Assembly (NCBI GenBank): GCA_002338655.1
Contig: DDIU01000015.1
Span: forward strand, 62,001-126,000
Length of the DNA: 64,000 nucleotides
Direction: 5' to 3'
Source of the DNA: Flammeovirgaceae bacterium UBA1842
GTDB lineage: Bacteria > Bacteroidota > Bacteroidia > Cytophagales > Cyclobacteriaceae
Part shown: positions 51,533 through 60,292 of the stretch, piece after piece
Numbering within the stretch: position 1 is the stretch's first letter
Layout of the letters: every line of letters begins with the position of its first letter
Notes under the pieces: generated by a model
Database searches by the model: none
Told to the model about the DNA's origin: nothing
What the model saw: only the letters and a program-made list of their open reading frames with translations
Position numbers and translations under genes: made by a program

Positions 51533-52872
51533 TAATTTTCAGTTTTGGGTTTTGTAAATAATAAGGTGGTCACTCCTCCCACAGCCGCAATCAATGAGGC
51601 AATTAAAATACTGATCTTGGAGACCTTCACCAACGCAGGGTCTGTAAACGCCAGATTCGTAATAAAAAGTGACATGGTAAAACCTATACCAGCTATCATG
51701 CCCATGCCGATAATATGCTTCCAGCGCAGAGTGGCATGAAGTTCTGAGAGGCCGAACTTTTCACCAATAAAAGCAAAAAGACTGATTCCCATGACCTTTC
51801 CTATTGCTAAACCTAAAACAATACCCAAGCCTAAAGAACTGGAAGCCACTTCTAAAAGCCCAACATCCAACTTCACCCCGGCATTGGCAATGGCAAATAC
51901 AGGAATGATAAAAAAGGCGTTAAAATTGATCAATGCATTCTCCAGCTTAAGCAAAGGAGGCCTTGAGTTTTCAGTATCTGTTTTTATGTCCTTTAGTATT
52001 TTTCTTTGACGAATATCCTGCATGGGGTCGCGGTTCTCAATGTCCGTTTCTTCAAGTGCGGCCACATTCTTAGCGGTACGCTCTTTCAGGATTTTGCTGT
52101 CCAGTTTGGGTTTTACTGGAATGGTGATGGCGAAGAGTACCCCTGCTATTGTAGGATGCACCCCGGAATTGAGAAAGCAGTACCACAAGGCCAAGCCTCC
52201 TAAAATATACCAGATTAAGCTTTTTACACCAAACCGATTGCACAGCATTAATAATATAAATATGCCGACCCCAGTACCAAGGAATAACCAACTCAGCTCA
52301 TTGCTGTAAAACAGGGCTATGACCAATATGGCTCCCAAGTCATCAGCTATAGCGAGAGCAACCAGAAAGATTTTAAGCTGTGACGGCACTCTTTTGCCCA
52401 ATAAACCGATGATACCCAAGGAATAGGCAATATCGGTAGCCATAGGTATTCCCCAACCGCTAATATTCTCTGTTCCAGTATTGAGACTGACAAAAATCAA
52501 AGCCGGTATGGTCATACCACCTAAGGCAGCCAAAAGTGGCATTGAAGCTTTTTTGAAGGAAGACAATTCACCCACCATAATTTCCCGCTTCAGCTCCATA
52601 CCGGCTACTAAAAAGAATATGGCCATCAGCCCGTCATTGATCCATTCTTCTATGGTCAGTCCAAAACTGAAATGCTCTGAAAACTCAAAAATAAATTCGT
52701 CAGTGAGGTAGTGGTGATATGCATCGGCCCATTGGGAATTGCCCAAAACCAAAGCGAAAATAGTAGCTGCAATTAAAAGCAAACCACCTGAGGTTTCCCT
52801 ATCCAGAAACTTGCGGGCAGTCTCTCTGATGTATGCTAACCCGGTATTATTCCTATCTACTGATTGATCCAT
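51532..52872 (-). CDS. nhaA: Na+/H+ antiporter NhaA
   Basis: A 446-residue NhaA: 12 membrane spans, GIPMATDIAYSLGIIGLLG and ALAIADDLGAILVIALFY with the two adjacent transport Asp residues. Exchanges sodium for protons. A hydrophilic loop (~270-310) is longer than usual. Followed with a one-base overlap by the ICMT-like gene and preceded by a SpoIIAA-like gene. Confidence 0.93.
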   Translation of the reverse strand: MDQSVDRNNTGLAYIRETARKFLDRETSGGLLLIAATIFALVLGNSQWADAYHHYLTDEFIFEFSEHFSFGLTIEEWINDGLMAIFFLVAGMELKREIMVGELSSFKKASMPLLAALGGMTIPALIFVSLNTGTENISGWGIPMATDIAYSLGIIGLLGKRVPSQLKIFLVALAIADDLGAILVIALFYSNELSWLFLGTGVGIFILLMLCNRFGVKSLIWYILGGLALWYCFLNSGVHPTIAGVLFAITIPVKPKLDSKILKERTAKNVAALEETDIENRDPMQDIRQRKILKDIKTDTENSRPPLLKLENALINFNAFFIIPVFAIANAGVKLDVGLLEVASSSLGLGIVLGLAIGKVMGISLFAFIGEKFGLSELHATLRWKHIIGMGMIAGIGFTMSLFITNLAFTDPALVKVSKISILIASLIAAVGGVTTLLFTKPKTEN

Positions 52873-53213
52873 TCCTTTGCTTCTTCTTTTTGTTCACTAT
52901 CAAAGTATCGGATTTCAGCATTGGTGAATGGCTTCATGAACTGAGTGATCCAATCCTGCCATTTTTTGTCGCCCACCATAGCAATCTTTTCATAATCGTC
53001 AGCGTGAGACATATCCATTTTTAAATCTTTCCAGAAGGCATTGAATTTCCATCCGGAAAAATTTTCCATCTCAAAGTACCACCGTACTTTCTGTCCACGG
53101 TTCACGATGTTATGAATCAGCGGGTGAATTTTTTGAATGTCAGCTTCAGTCAGGTTTTCCTGAGCTTTCGTAGCTATTACATTGTTTTTGGTAAATTCTA
53201 ATATTGTTAGCAT
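52857..53213 (-). CDS. SpoIIAA-like (STAS-type) protein
   Basis: A 118-residue protein of the SpoIIAA-like type: KVRWYFEMENFSGWKFNAFW, then DYEKIAMVGDKKWQDWITQFMKPFTNAEIRYFD. Such small proteins often accompany ion transporters in Bacteroidota and Proteobacteria. Function unknown; probably regulatory. Overlaps nhaA by 16 bases. Confidence 0.75.
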   Translation of the reverse strand: MLTILEFTKNNVIATKAQENLTEADIQKIHPLIHNIVNRGQKVRWYFEMENFSGWKFNAFWKDLKMDMSHADDYEKIAMVGDKKWQDWITQFMKPFTNAEIRYFDSEQKEEAKEWINQ

Positions 53214-53231
53214 GTTGGTTTATATTATTAG

Positions 53232-53405
53232 TTACAATTTTCTTCTTTCCATTTCAACCTTAGCAATGGCCCGATCAATGGCTTCATCTTTAGAGCATTT
53301 TTGATTCAGGTAGAGCTCTTCGGCATATTTCAGGACTGCATCCCTGATGCCTTCTTCCAGGGCATTGAGGCGTTTTTGGTAGTCTTTGAATAGTTCTTCC
53401 TTCAT
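53232..53405 (-). CDS. Small helical protein between CaCA exchanger and SpoIIAA-like gene
   Basis: A 57-residue open frame (MKEELFKDYQKRLNALEEG... ending MERRKL) with two amphipathic helices, no cysteine cluster (one Cys) and no membrane segment. It starts three bases after the exchanger stop and ends 18 bases before the next gene, so it fills the gap as an operon member. No family recognised. Confidence 0.65.
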   Translation of the reverse strand: MKEELFKDYQKRLNALEEGIRDAVLKYAEELYLNQKCSKDEAIDRAIAKVEMERRKL

Positions 53406-53408
53406 CGG

Positions 53409-54407
53409 TTAAAAAAGTTTTAAGACAAAAAATGCCATAACAAACAAATAGGCCAAATAAGCTCCATCAAAAACGAATACCTGCCATCTACTGAAACCAT
53501 GCAGGTCTTTGCTTTGATGAACAAACAGGCTGTAAAGCAGTGGCATCAAGCCAACAAAGGCCAGGTTAACCCAATACAATTGAAAATCCTGTACCGGAGT
53601 GCTGACCAGTGCCAGGGGGAAGAATGCAACCGTCATGGTAATGGCATTGTCGGCTATAACACTTGTGGTACCTGCGGTCACCTCTCCCCCTTTGACCACA
53701 CTCCAGGTCTTAAACACTTCCGGTGCGGTGGTCATGATACCTGTAATGAACAGCCCTCCCACAATCTGGGATATACCCAAAGCCGAAACGATGTTTTCTG
53801 TCGCTTTTACAATGAAAAAAGCCCCGGCTGCTATAGCAATTGCACCTGCTATGGAAAGCCATATTTTCTTTTGAGTCCACTTTACTTTTTCTCCTTCTTT
53901 TCTCCCCCTGATAATGGCATGCGCCAAAAAAGCGGCATAAGCCCCCAGCATAATCCAGCCATCCACCGGTTGTAACCCGCGCCACGCTTTGGGTATAGTC
54001 AAAATGGCTACTAAAGCGATTATCCCTAAATAGGGCAATGACAGAACGGGTACAGAGCGCTTATTGAGTGCCAGCATATTGGCATCCAAATGTTCCTGAT
54101 GCTTAGGATTGTTTTTGAATTGCTTACGTGAGGCGAAATAGGCTATGGTAATCATCAAAGGAATAGAAATAATATTAGACCCCAGCAGGTTACCCAGACC
54201 AATATCGGATACTTCCCTTGCCGCACTGGTAATATTGATGGCCACCTCCGGGCTGGCCGTGACAATGGCCAGAAATGCCGCTCCTGCCGAGGCGGTAAGC
54301 CCCCATTGTTTACGCAGCAATTTTAAAGGGGTCAGCAGTTGATCTGCCCCCCAATGAGCCGCCCATGCGGCCAGTACTAACACGCCTGCCCATAACCATG
54401 CATTCAT
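53409..54407 (-). CDS. CaCA-family Na+/Ca2+ exchanger-like transporter
   Basis: A 332-residue protein with ~10 membrane spans and the two alpha repeats of the family: TASPEVAINITSAAREVSDIGLGNLLGSN and TTAPEVFKTWSVVKGGEVTAGTTSVIADN. Exchanges sodium or protons for calcium or another divalent cation. The second repeat differs from usual (A-D-N for GSN), so selectivity may have changed. Within the metal operon, manganese or zinc is possible. Confidence 0.82.
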   Translation of the reverse strand: MNAWLWAGVLVLAAWAAHWGADQLLTPLKLLRKQWGLTASAGAAFLAIVTASPEVAINITSAAREVSDIGLGNLLGSNIISIPLMITIAYFASRKQFKNNPKHQEHLDANMLALNKRSVPVLSLPYLGIIALVAILTIPKAWRGLQPVDGWIMLGAYAAFLAHAIIRGRKEGEKVKWTQKKIWLSIAGAIAIAAGAFFIVKATENIVSALGISQIVGGLFITGIMTTAPEVFKTWSVVKGGEVTAGTTSVIADNAITMTVAFFPLALVSTPVQDFQLYWVNLAFVGLMPLLYSLFVHQSKDLHGFSRWQVFVFDGAYLAYLFVMAFFVLKLF

Positions 54408-54426
54408 ATATTCAGTTGTTTGGGTA

Positions 54427-55218
54427 TCATTTTGCCAACTTTAAAATCCTTACTGCTCCTCGCATTACAAAGGCGAAAACAATGCCCCCAATCGCCAGGT
54501 CGGGCCACTTACTTTCCAGAAAATAAACCAGTACACCAGCCAGTATTACCCCTCCGTTGACGATGATGTCATTAGAAGTGAAAATTGCACTGGCCTGCAT
54601 GTGGGCCTCTTTGCTTTTTGCCTTGTTGATCAGCCATAATGAGACGAGGTTACCCACTAAAGCCAGCAGGGAAACGATAATCATCCACTGGAAAAGGGGC
54701 GTTTCGCTTTGGGTGAAAAACCTGCGTAATACTTCCGAAAAGCCAAGCAGTGCCAGCCCCATCTGAAAATAACCACTGATCTTTGCTACTTTTTTCTTAC
54801 GGGAAATAGCTGCCCCCACGGCAAAAAGGCTAAGACCATAAACAATGGAATCTGCCAGCATATCCAGCGAGTCGGCTACCAAACCCATGGATCTGGAAAT
54901 CCATCCGGTGGTCATTTCAACTACAAAAAATCCAAAATTGATGCCCAGCACCCACCACAGTATTTTCCTGTGCTTGGTCTCGTCTTCGGCAATGGGCATT
55001 TCTGCCTCAGAAGTACCTTGGAGTTGATCGTTGAGGTTTAGTTCACTGATGGCATTTTGTATAGGCAGTACTTCATCCTGATGAAATACTTCCAGCTTAC
55101 GTGCCGCAATGTCAAACTCCAGGTGCTTTACCTGGCTGAGAGGTTCCAGCTTCATGCGGATCATTTGCTCCTCCGAGGGGCAGTCCATTTTGGTTATTTT
55201 GAATGTGCTTTTATTCAT
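54427..55218 (-). CDS. CDF-family cation transporter with N-terminal HMA-like domain
   Basis: The ATG at 55218 (MNKSTFKITKMDCPSEEQ) is preferred: it overlaps the upstream stop, giving 263 residues. An N-terminal HMA-like domain (~1-70, MDCPSEEQ with one Cys) precedes six CDF-type spans; GLVADSLDMLADSIVYGLSL carries the metal-binding Asp residues of span 2 and FTSNDIIVNGGVILAG those of span 5. Exports a divalent metal. No C-terminal cytoplasmic domain. Confidence 0.85.
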   Translation of the reverse strand: MNKSTFKITKMDCPSEEQMIRMKLEPLSQVKHLEFDIAARKLEVFHQDEVLPIQNAISELNLNDQLQGTSEAEMPIAEDETKHRKILWWVLGINFGFFVVEMTTGWISRSMGLVADSLDMLADSIVYGLSLFAVGAAISRKKKVAKISGYFQMGLALLGFSEVLRRFFTQSETPLFQWMIIVSLLALVGNLVSLWLINKAKSKEAHMQASAIFTSNDIIVNGGVILAGVLVYFLESKWPDLAIGGIVFAFVMRGAVRILKLAK

Positions 55219-55603
55219 GAAATTGTGTGTTTGGATGAATACCAGCACTTTTGAATATGGTCATAAGACCACTCTCTATTTTCATTGGCTTGAGGGGCGG
55301 CACGTTGGCTCCTCCGGTGTTTCCAACCGGAATCTTCCCAACAAAAGACTTAACACCCCCAAGAAGTAATCTGGGAATTTGACCAAGTATTTCTTTCGCA
55401 CTTTTTATATGAACCCCAAACAGCAGCATTTTCCAGTGAACATAGCTGTGATGCCAGGGATATGCCTGACCTATTATATGAGCTCGCTCAAGATGGTGCC
55501 AGGCTCCCTGAAGATTACCTGCTTTAAATTGCTGATCATATTCATTCAGTTCTCGTTTAAAATAAGGCTGAAGCTTTTTAGGCATGATGGTGTTTAATTT
55601 CAT
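55211..55603 (-). CDS. DUF3703 protein
   Basis: A 130-residue protein: YDQQFKAGNLQGAWHHLERAHIIGQAYPWHHSYVHWKMLLFGVHIK with a His/Trp-rich motif typical of DUF3703, a family found in heavy-metal gene clusters. The conserved HH, H and W residues might bind metal. Overlaps the CDF gene by eight bases. An ATG at codon 7 is an alternative start. Confidence 0.85.
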   Translation of the reverse strand: MKLNTIMPKKLQPYFKRELNEYDQQFKAGNLQGAWHHLERAHIIGQAYPWHHSYVHWKMLLFGVHIKSAKEILGQIPRLLLGGVKSFVGKIPVGNTGGANVPPLKPMKIESGLMTIFKSAGIHPNTQFHE

Positions 55604-55654
55604 ATCAATCCGATTAGGTATTTCAAAAGGCTTTTTATCATAAGAATCAAAGGC

Positions 55655-58162
55655 TTAATTATTATCTCTCTTATAAGCCAACAACCTCAACGCATTAAAG
55701 ACTACCACCAAGGTTGAACCTTCATGAATAAGCACTGCAATACCGATATTGGCCAGACCAAAAATGGTTGAAGGAATGAGCAAAGCCACTATTCCCAGAC
55801 TAACCCAGAGATTTTGCTTGATAATGCCTTTGGCCTTTCTACTTAAACCGATTGCAAAAGGTAAGGTTTCCAGCTTATCGGCCATCAGGGCAATGTCAGC
55901 TGTTTCCAGAGCCACATCACTTCCTGCCGCTCCCATGGCTATTCCTACCGTACTGTTGGCCATGGCCGGGGCATCATTCACGCCATCGCCTACCATGGCT
56001 ACTTTAGATTCCTTTTCCTTAAGTTTTTTAATGGCTTCTACTTTTTCTTCCGGCAGCAGGCTGCCCCAGGCATCTGTAAGGCCAATTTCTTTAGCTACCG
56101 CATCGGCCACTTTCTGGTTGTCCCCAGTGAGCATGATCATGCGTTTGATGCCGATCTTTTTCAACCGCTCCAGGGTATTTTTCGCTTCTTCTCTTGGCGT
56201 ATCCATCAGGGCGATGATGCCTATGTAATCGTCATTCTGCCGGATGAGCATGGTGGTATTGCCATCAGACTCCAAGGACTTTACTTTTTCTTCTGTTTCC
56301 TTTGATGGCTTCTTATCATCCAGCGACTCAAACAGGTCCAGGTTGCCAATGTAGACTTTGTCACTTCCCAATGTGGCTTTGATCCCTTTCCCAAGCACTG
56401 CCTCCAGGTCTTTCGCCTCTGGTATATCAGCACCCTTCAGTCGTTCTTTCCCGTCACGCACTACGGCCTTTGCCAGTGGGTGATCACTAAGACCCTCTAC
56501 TGCAATTGCTATTTTCAGTAGTTCTTCTTCTTTCACATCACCCAGGGCTACCACCTCCGTTAACATAGGCTTACCTTCTGTTAGTGTTCCGGTCTTGTCA
56601 AAAGCAAGGGCAGTAAGTACGCCTAAATCTTCCAGTGGACGGCCACCTTTGATAAGCACCCCACTTTTGGCAGCCCGGGCTACTCCACTGAGAACAGCAC
56701 TCGGTGTGGCGATGGCCAAAGCGCAAGGGCTGGCCGCTACCAGCACGGCCATGGCGCGGTAGAAGCTTTCGCTAAAAGTTTCGTCAATAACTAAAAAAGC
56801 GAAATGGAGCAACACCACCAATACCAATACAGCAGGCACAAAATACTTCTCAAATTTGTCGGTGAGCCGCTGTGTAGGCGATTTCTGGGTCTGGGCTTCA
56901 TTGACCAGTTTCACCAGGCGAGAGAGTGTAGAGTCCTTCGCTACTTTGATCACTTTGATTTCCAATGTATTGTTACCATTGATTGTACCGGAAAAAGCGC
57001 GGTTCTCGTCTTTGATGTCTTTTTCCTGTGACCAGTCTTTTTTGGGATCATCCACAGGTTCTTTATCTACGGGCACACTTTCCCCAGTAATAGGTGCTTG
57101 ATTTACGCTACTCCGACCATCTACTACCACACCATCGGCTGAAATTTTGCTATTAGGCTTCACTACGATGATGTCTCCAATGCTCAGTTCTTCTATACCT
57201 ACTTCTTCTGTTTTTCCATTTCTCTTGAGCAAGGCCGTTTTGGGGGCCAGTTCTGCCAAAGCAGCAATAGATTTACGGGCCTTGTTCATGGCATAATGCT
57301 CCAGGGCATGGCCCATACTGAACAGGAACAGCAACAGTGCACCTTCTGCCCATTCGCCCAAAATAGCTGCGCCAATAGCTGCTACTAACATAAGGAAGTC
57401 AATCTCAAAACCTCCTTTAGAAACCGTTTCTATAGCTTCTTTCGCGGTATAAAAACCACCAAAGAAGTACGCCCCGATGTAGAGTGCCAAGCTTACCCAT
57501 GAAGGGACTGTTTCTATAAATGAAAGTCCAAAACCTATTCCCAACAACACTCCGCAGATGATGGAAAAGATCATCTCTGTATTTTTGCCAAAAATACCAC
57601 CGTGTGAGTGGTCGTGATCTCCACTTTCCTTATGGTCATGGTCGTGTTGATTGACATCAGTAGGAGACGTGCTATCTTCAGAGGTCGCTCTAATATAGCG
57701 TTCCACATTAACTTCCGTATTGAGAATATCAAGTCCTTCTTTACGAAGAAATGTCAGAATCTCTGCCTCATCAATTTTTGCTGTTTCATACTCCAGACCG
57801 ATCATACCTGAGGCTGAAACGGCTCCTTGTAAAACTCCTTTAAGTCTGATAAGTGAATTTTCCACTTTACGTGCATGCCTGGTATGGCGAAGTCCTTCCA
57901 CTTCTATTAGCTTGTGCCCATATTTATCAAGAATAGAGGCACCTGCACGCTTTGCAAGTGTTTGAATACGATCAAGAGAAATCTTCTCAGGGTTGTAATG
58001 GAAGCAGAGCTGTGGTACACCATTGTCTTTTTCATCAGCCACATGCACTTTTTCCAAACCTTCAGTATCTTGAAGACGACTGATCAGTTTATGTACACAC
58101 TGATCTTTTTCGTCCGATACTTCAGGCAGAATAATGGGTATTTTTATTTGTAGTTTTTTCAT
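55655..58162 (-). CDS. P1B-4-type heavy-metal ATPase
   Basis: An 835-residue ATPase. Two ~70-residue HMA-like N-terminal domains (without CxxC), a His-rich segment (~173-190, HDHDHKESGDHDHSHGG), eight predicted spans, SPC (478-480) in the transport helix, phosphorylated D522 (DKTGT), and HEGST (813-817) near the C-terminus. SPC plus HEGGT/HEGST defines the P1B-4 group (Co, Zn, Fe or Cd). The N-terminus with His-rich insert suggests metal sensing. Between FTR1-like and DUF3703 genes. Confidence 0.9.
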   Translation of the reverse strand: MKKLQIKIPIILPEVSDEKDQCVHKLISRLQDTEGLEKVHVADEKDNGVPQLCFHYNPEKISLDRIQTLAKRAGASILDKYGHKLIEVEGLRHTRHARKVENSLIRLKGVLQGAVSASGMIGLEYETAKIDEAEILTFLRKEGLDILNTEVNVERYIRATSEDSTSPTDVNQHDHDHKESGDHDHSHGGIFGKNTEMIFSIICGVLLGIGFGLSFIETVPSWVSLALYIGAYFFGGFYTAKEAIETVSKGGFEIDFLMLVAAIGAAILGEWAEGALLLFLFSMGHALEHYAMNKARKSIAALAELAPKTALLKRNGKTEEVGIEELSIGDIIVVKPNSKISADGVVVDGRSSVNQAPITGESVPVDKEPVDDPKKDWSQEKDIKDENRAFSGTINGNNTLEIKVIKVAKDSTLSRLVKLVNEAQTQKSPTQRLTDKFEKYFVPAVLVLVVLLHFAFLVIDETFSESFYRAMAVLVAASPCALAIATPSAVLSGVARAAKSGVLIKGGRPLEDLGVLTALAFDKTGTLTEGKPMLTEVVALGDVKEEELLKIAIAVEGLSDHPLAKAVVRDGKERLKGADIPEAKDLEAVLGKGIKATLGSDKVYIGNLDLFESLDDKKPSKETEEKVKSLESDGNTTMLIRQNDDYIGIIALMDTPREEAKNTLERLKKIGIKRMIMLTGDNQKVADAVAKEIGLTDAWGSLLPEEKVEAIKKLKEKESKVAMVGDGVNDAPAMANSTVGIAMGAAGSDVALETADIALMADKLETLPFAIGLSRKAKGIIKQNLWVSLGIVALLIPSTIFGLANIGIAVLIHEGSTLVVVFNALRLLAYKRDNN

Positions 58163-58177
58163 TTTTTTATTATCAGT

Positions 58178-58255
58178 TTAGCAACAATTATTCTTACATG
58201 ATAGGCGCTTAGTTTTAGCCTTATCAAAGGCTTCTTTCCCTTCCTTCCATGCATT
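58178..58255 (-). pseudogene. Possible remnant of a small metal-locus gene
   Basis: In the 128-base gap between the P1B-4 ATPase and the FTR1 gene, the minus strand reads NAWKEGKEAFDKAKTKRLSC, then KNNCC and a stop, without an ATG; an in-frame TAG lies just upstream. A related-looking YDSYLAYRMHG segment is in another frame, so a frameshift may have broken a small Cys-ending protein. No family known; could be chance. Confidence 0.3.
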
Positions 58256-58290
58256 CTATAGGCCAGATAAGAGTCATAATTTCTTTTATA

Positions 58291-60234
58291 TCAATTCAAA
58301 TACACTCTGCTTTTACGATTACTCCAATAATACATCACTAACATAGCTACCAATAGTACAATTTGAGAAACAAATGTTTCAAGTGTTGGGAATACCCCAA
58401 GCCAATCTACATTCACCGACACCGGAAGACCGGTTATGGATATCCAACCGGCTTCCTGAAGTGAATGGATACCTTTACCAATCAGTATCAATGCCAGTAA
58501 CGTAATCACCCAGGCTGAATAGCGAAACAACTGCCTTACAGGAATCTTTTTAGAATACCTTACAAACAGGATAGCGAACAGTGCGATCAATGCAAAAGCA
58601 GCCAAAACCCCCAGCCCTATTGATGACTGATTAACGGATTGGGTTTCCAGACTAATAGCCTGTAAAAATAAAATTGACTCAAAAGCCTCACGAAACACTA
58701 CCATAAATGAGAAAAAGGCAATACCCAACATTTTATCTGCTTTAAGCTGTTTACCTATTTTTTCTTCAATAAACATTTTCCACTTTTTGGCGTGTGAATG
58801 GTCATGTAACCAAAACCCTACAAAGGCCAATACGATCACTGCCACCAGCGAAATCATTCCTTCCATGACTTCTCTGTTTTTACCACTTATCCCGATTACC
58901 CAATCGGATAAAAACCACCCGCCAACTCCAAAAAGAACAGCGGTTATCCATCCTCCGTGTACCCATAGGGCAGCCTTTTTTAATTCTGATGAACGTATCA
59001 GAGCGAGTATCAGAGCCAGGATTAAAAATGCTTCCAATCCCTCTCGTAGCATGATAGAAGCAGATAAGGCAAAAGAGAGCCAATAATTAAGTTTTTTATC
59101 CTGCATCAATTTCCCGGCCTGATCTATCATGTCCAGGCCATTGTTGATTTCTGTCTCCACCTTTGACTTTTCGGCTTTTTGCTCTATTATTTGTCTGATT
59201 TTAAACATTTGCTGCTCCAGCCTTGCCGTAAAAGCTGGGTCATTGGCCTTCAGCCTCGCTTCGGAAGGCTCAATACCTTCCAGGTAGGCTGCCAGGGCAT
59301 CTTCACGAGCAGAAGAATAACTCCCCGTTGTATAATTTTGCAGGGCATTTTTTAGATAAGTCTTTGCCCTATCCAATGTGGATACCCGGTTAACATCCTG
59401 TGGAAATTGCGTCCTAAGAACGGCAAGTGATAATTTTGCGTTTTTGTTATCCGGCTCAAGGCGTTTTAATAATTCCACATCGGATAGGGTGGCTACCTCC
59501 TGAAGATTTACAGGTGCGTTCGCTTGCTCAAACAATTGTTGCAATCCGGATTCATTATCAGCTTTGGTTTCAAACCGGAGTGATTTTATGTAAAACGCCA
59601 AATCCCAAATTTCCTCATCGGTTAGGCTTTCAAAACTTTGCATAGCAGTTCCTTCTACTCCCAGTTTTATGGTATTGTAGGCCTGAAAGGGTGAGATTTC
59701 CTGCATCAGGGTATGGTTTAGAAAATTAGTAGGAGCTGGCACTAATCCAGCAGCTAGTTTGCCATCTCCTGCTCCCCTCACTCCGTGGCAGGCGGTACAA
59801 TTCTGTACGTATAAAGTTTCCCCGTTTTTGAGGTTAGGCCATGTAAGAGGTGCCGTCTTAAACCCTGCCGCTTCTATAATGTCTTGCCTGGATTTCCCAG
59901 CTACTGTGGTTATATTCTCATGAGGAGCCTTTCGGTCTATAAGACCTTTCATTTTTTTTAATTCAGCTAAAATATTGGCCTTCTCATTCTCATTCAACTC
60001 ACTGTTTTTGATAAGCTCAATTACTTTATAGCTGAATTCTAGCATTTCTGCATATTCTCCATCATTTATCACTTTTCCATTTTGTACTGCTGCGGTATAA
60101 TCCCTTGAAATGTAGTCCAGCAAGTGAATGGTGGTTTGAATGTCTTTTTTTATCTCATTTCCAAAAACATTGAAAGAACAAAAACAAGTCAATATGACGG
60201 CTATTATAAATATATTTAATATGTTACTTCTCAT
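58291..60234 (-). CDS. Cytochrome c - FTR1 iron permease fusion
   Basis: A 647-residue protein: a signal peptide (~1-25), a helical domain, a cytochrome c with CTACH (146-150) and an axial Met (~198, TAMQS), a helical linker, then an FTR1 permease of seven spans with REGLE (397-401) and REAFE (515-519), the two iron-binding REXXE motifs. A ferrous iron oxidase/permease combination is expected; the heme domain would oxidise Fe2+. A HDHSHAKK segment (~477) adds metal ligands. Next to metal ATPases, so iron or another divalent metal. Confidence 0.9.
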   Translation of the reverse strand: MRSNILNIFIIAVILTCFCSFNVFGNEIKKDIQTTIHLLDYISRDYTAAVQNGKVINDGEYAEMLEFSYKVIELIKNSELNENEKANILAELKKMKGLIDRKAPHENITTVAGKSRQDIIEAAGFKTAPLTWPNLKNGETLYVQNCTACHGVRGAGDGKLAAGLVPAPTNFLNHTLMQEISPFQAYNTIKLGVEGTAMQSFESLTDEEIWDLAFYIKSLRFETKADNESGLQQLFEQANAPVNLQEVATLSDVELLKRLEPDNKNAKLSLAVLRTQFPQDVNRVSTLDRAKTYLKNALQNYTTGSYSSAREDALAAYLEGIEPSEARLKANDPAFTARLEQQMFKIRQIIEQKAEKSKVETEINNGLDMIDQAGKLMQDKKLNYWLSFALSASIMLREGLEAFLILALILALIRSSELKKAALWVHGGWITAVLFGVGGWFLSDWVIGISGKNREVMEGMISLVAVIVLAFVGFWLHDHSHAKKWKMFIEEKIGKQLKADKMLGIAFFSFMVVFREAFESILFLQAISLETQSVNQSSIGLGVLAAFALIALFAILFVRYSKKIPVRQLFRYSAWVITLLALILIGKGIHSLQEAGWISITGLPVSVNVDWLGVFPTLETFVSQIVLLVAMLVMYYWSNRKSRVYLN

Positions 60235-60292
60235 TTATTAATTTATGTTATTCAGATGTGTTGCAGATATACTTGTTATCTATAGAATCGGT

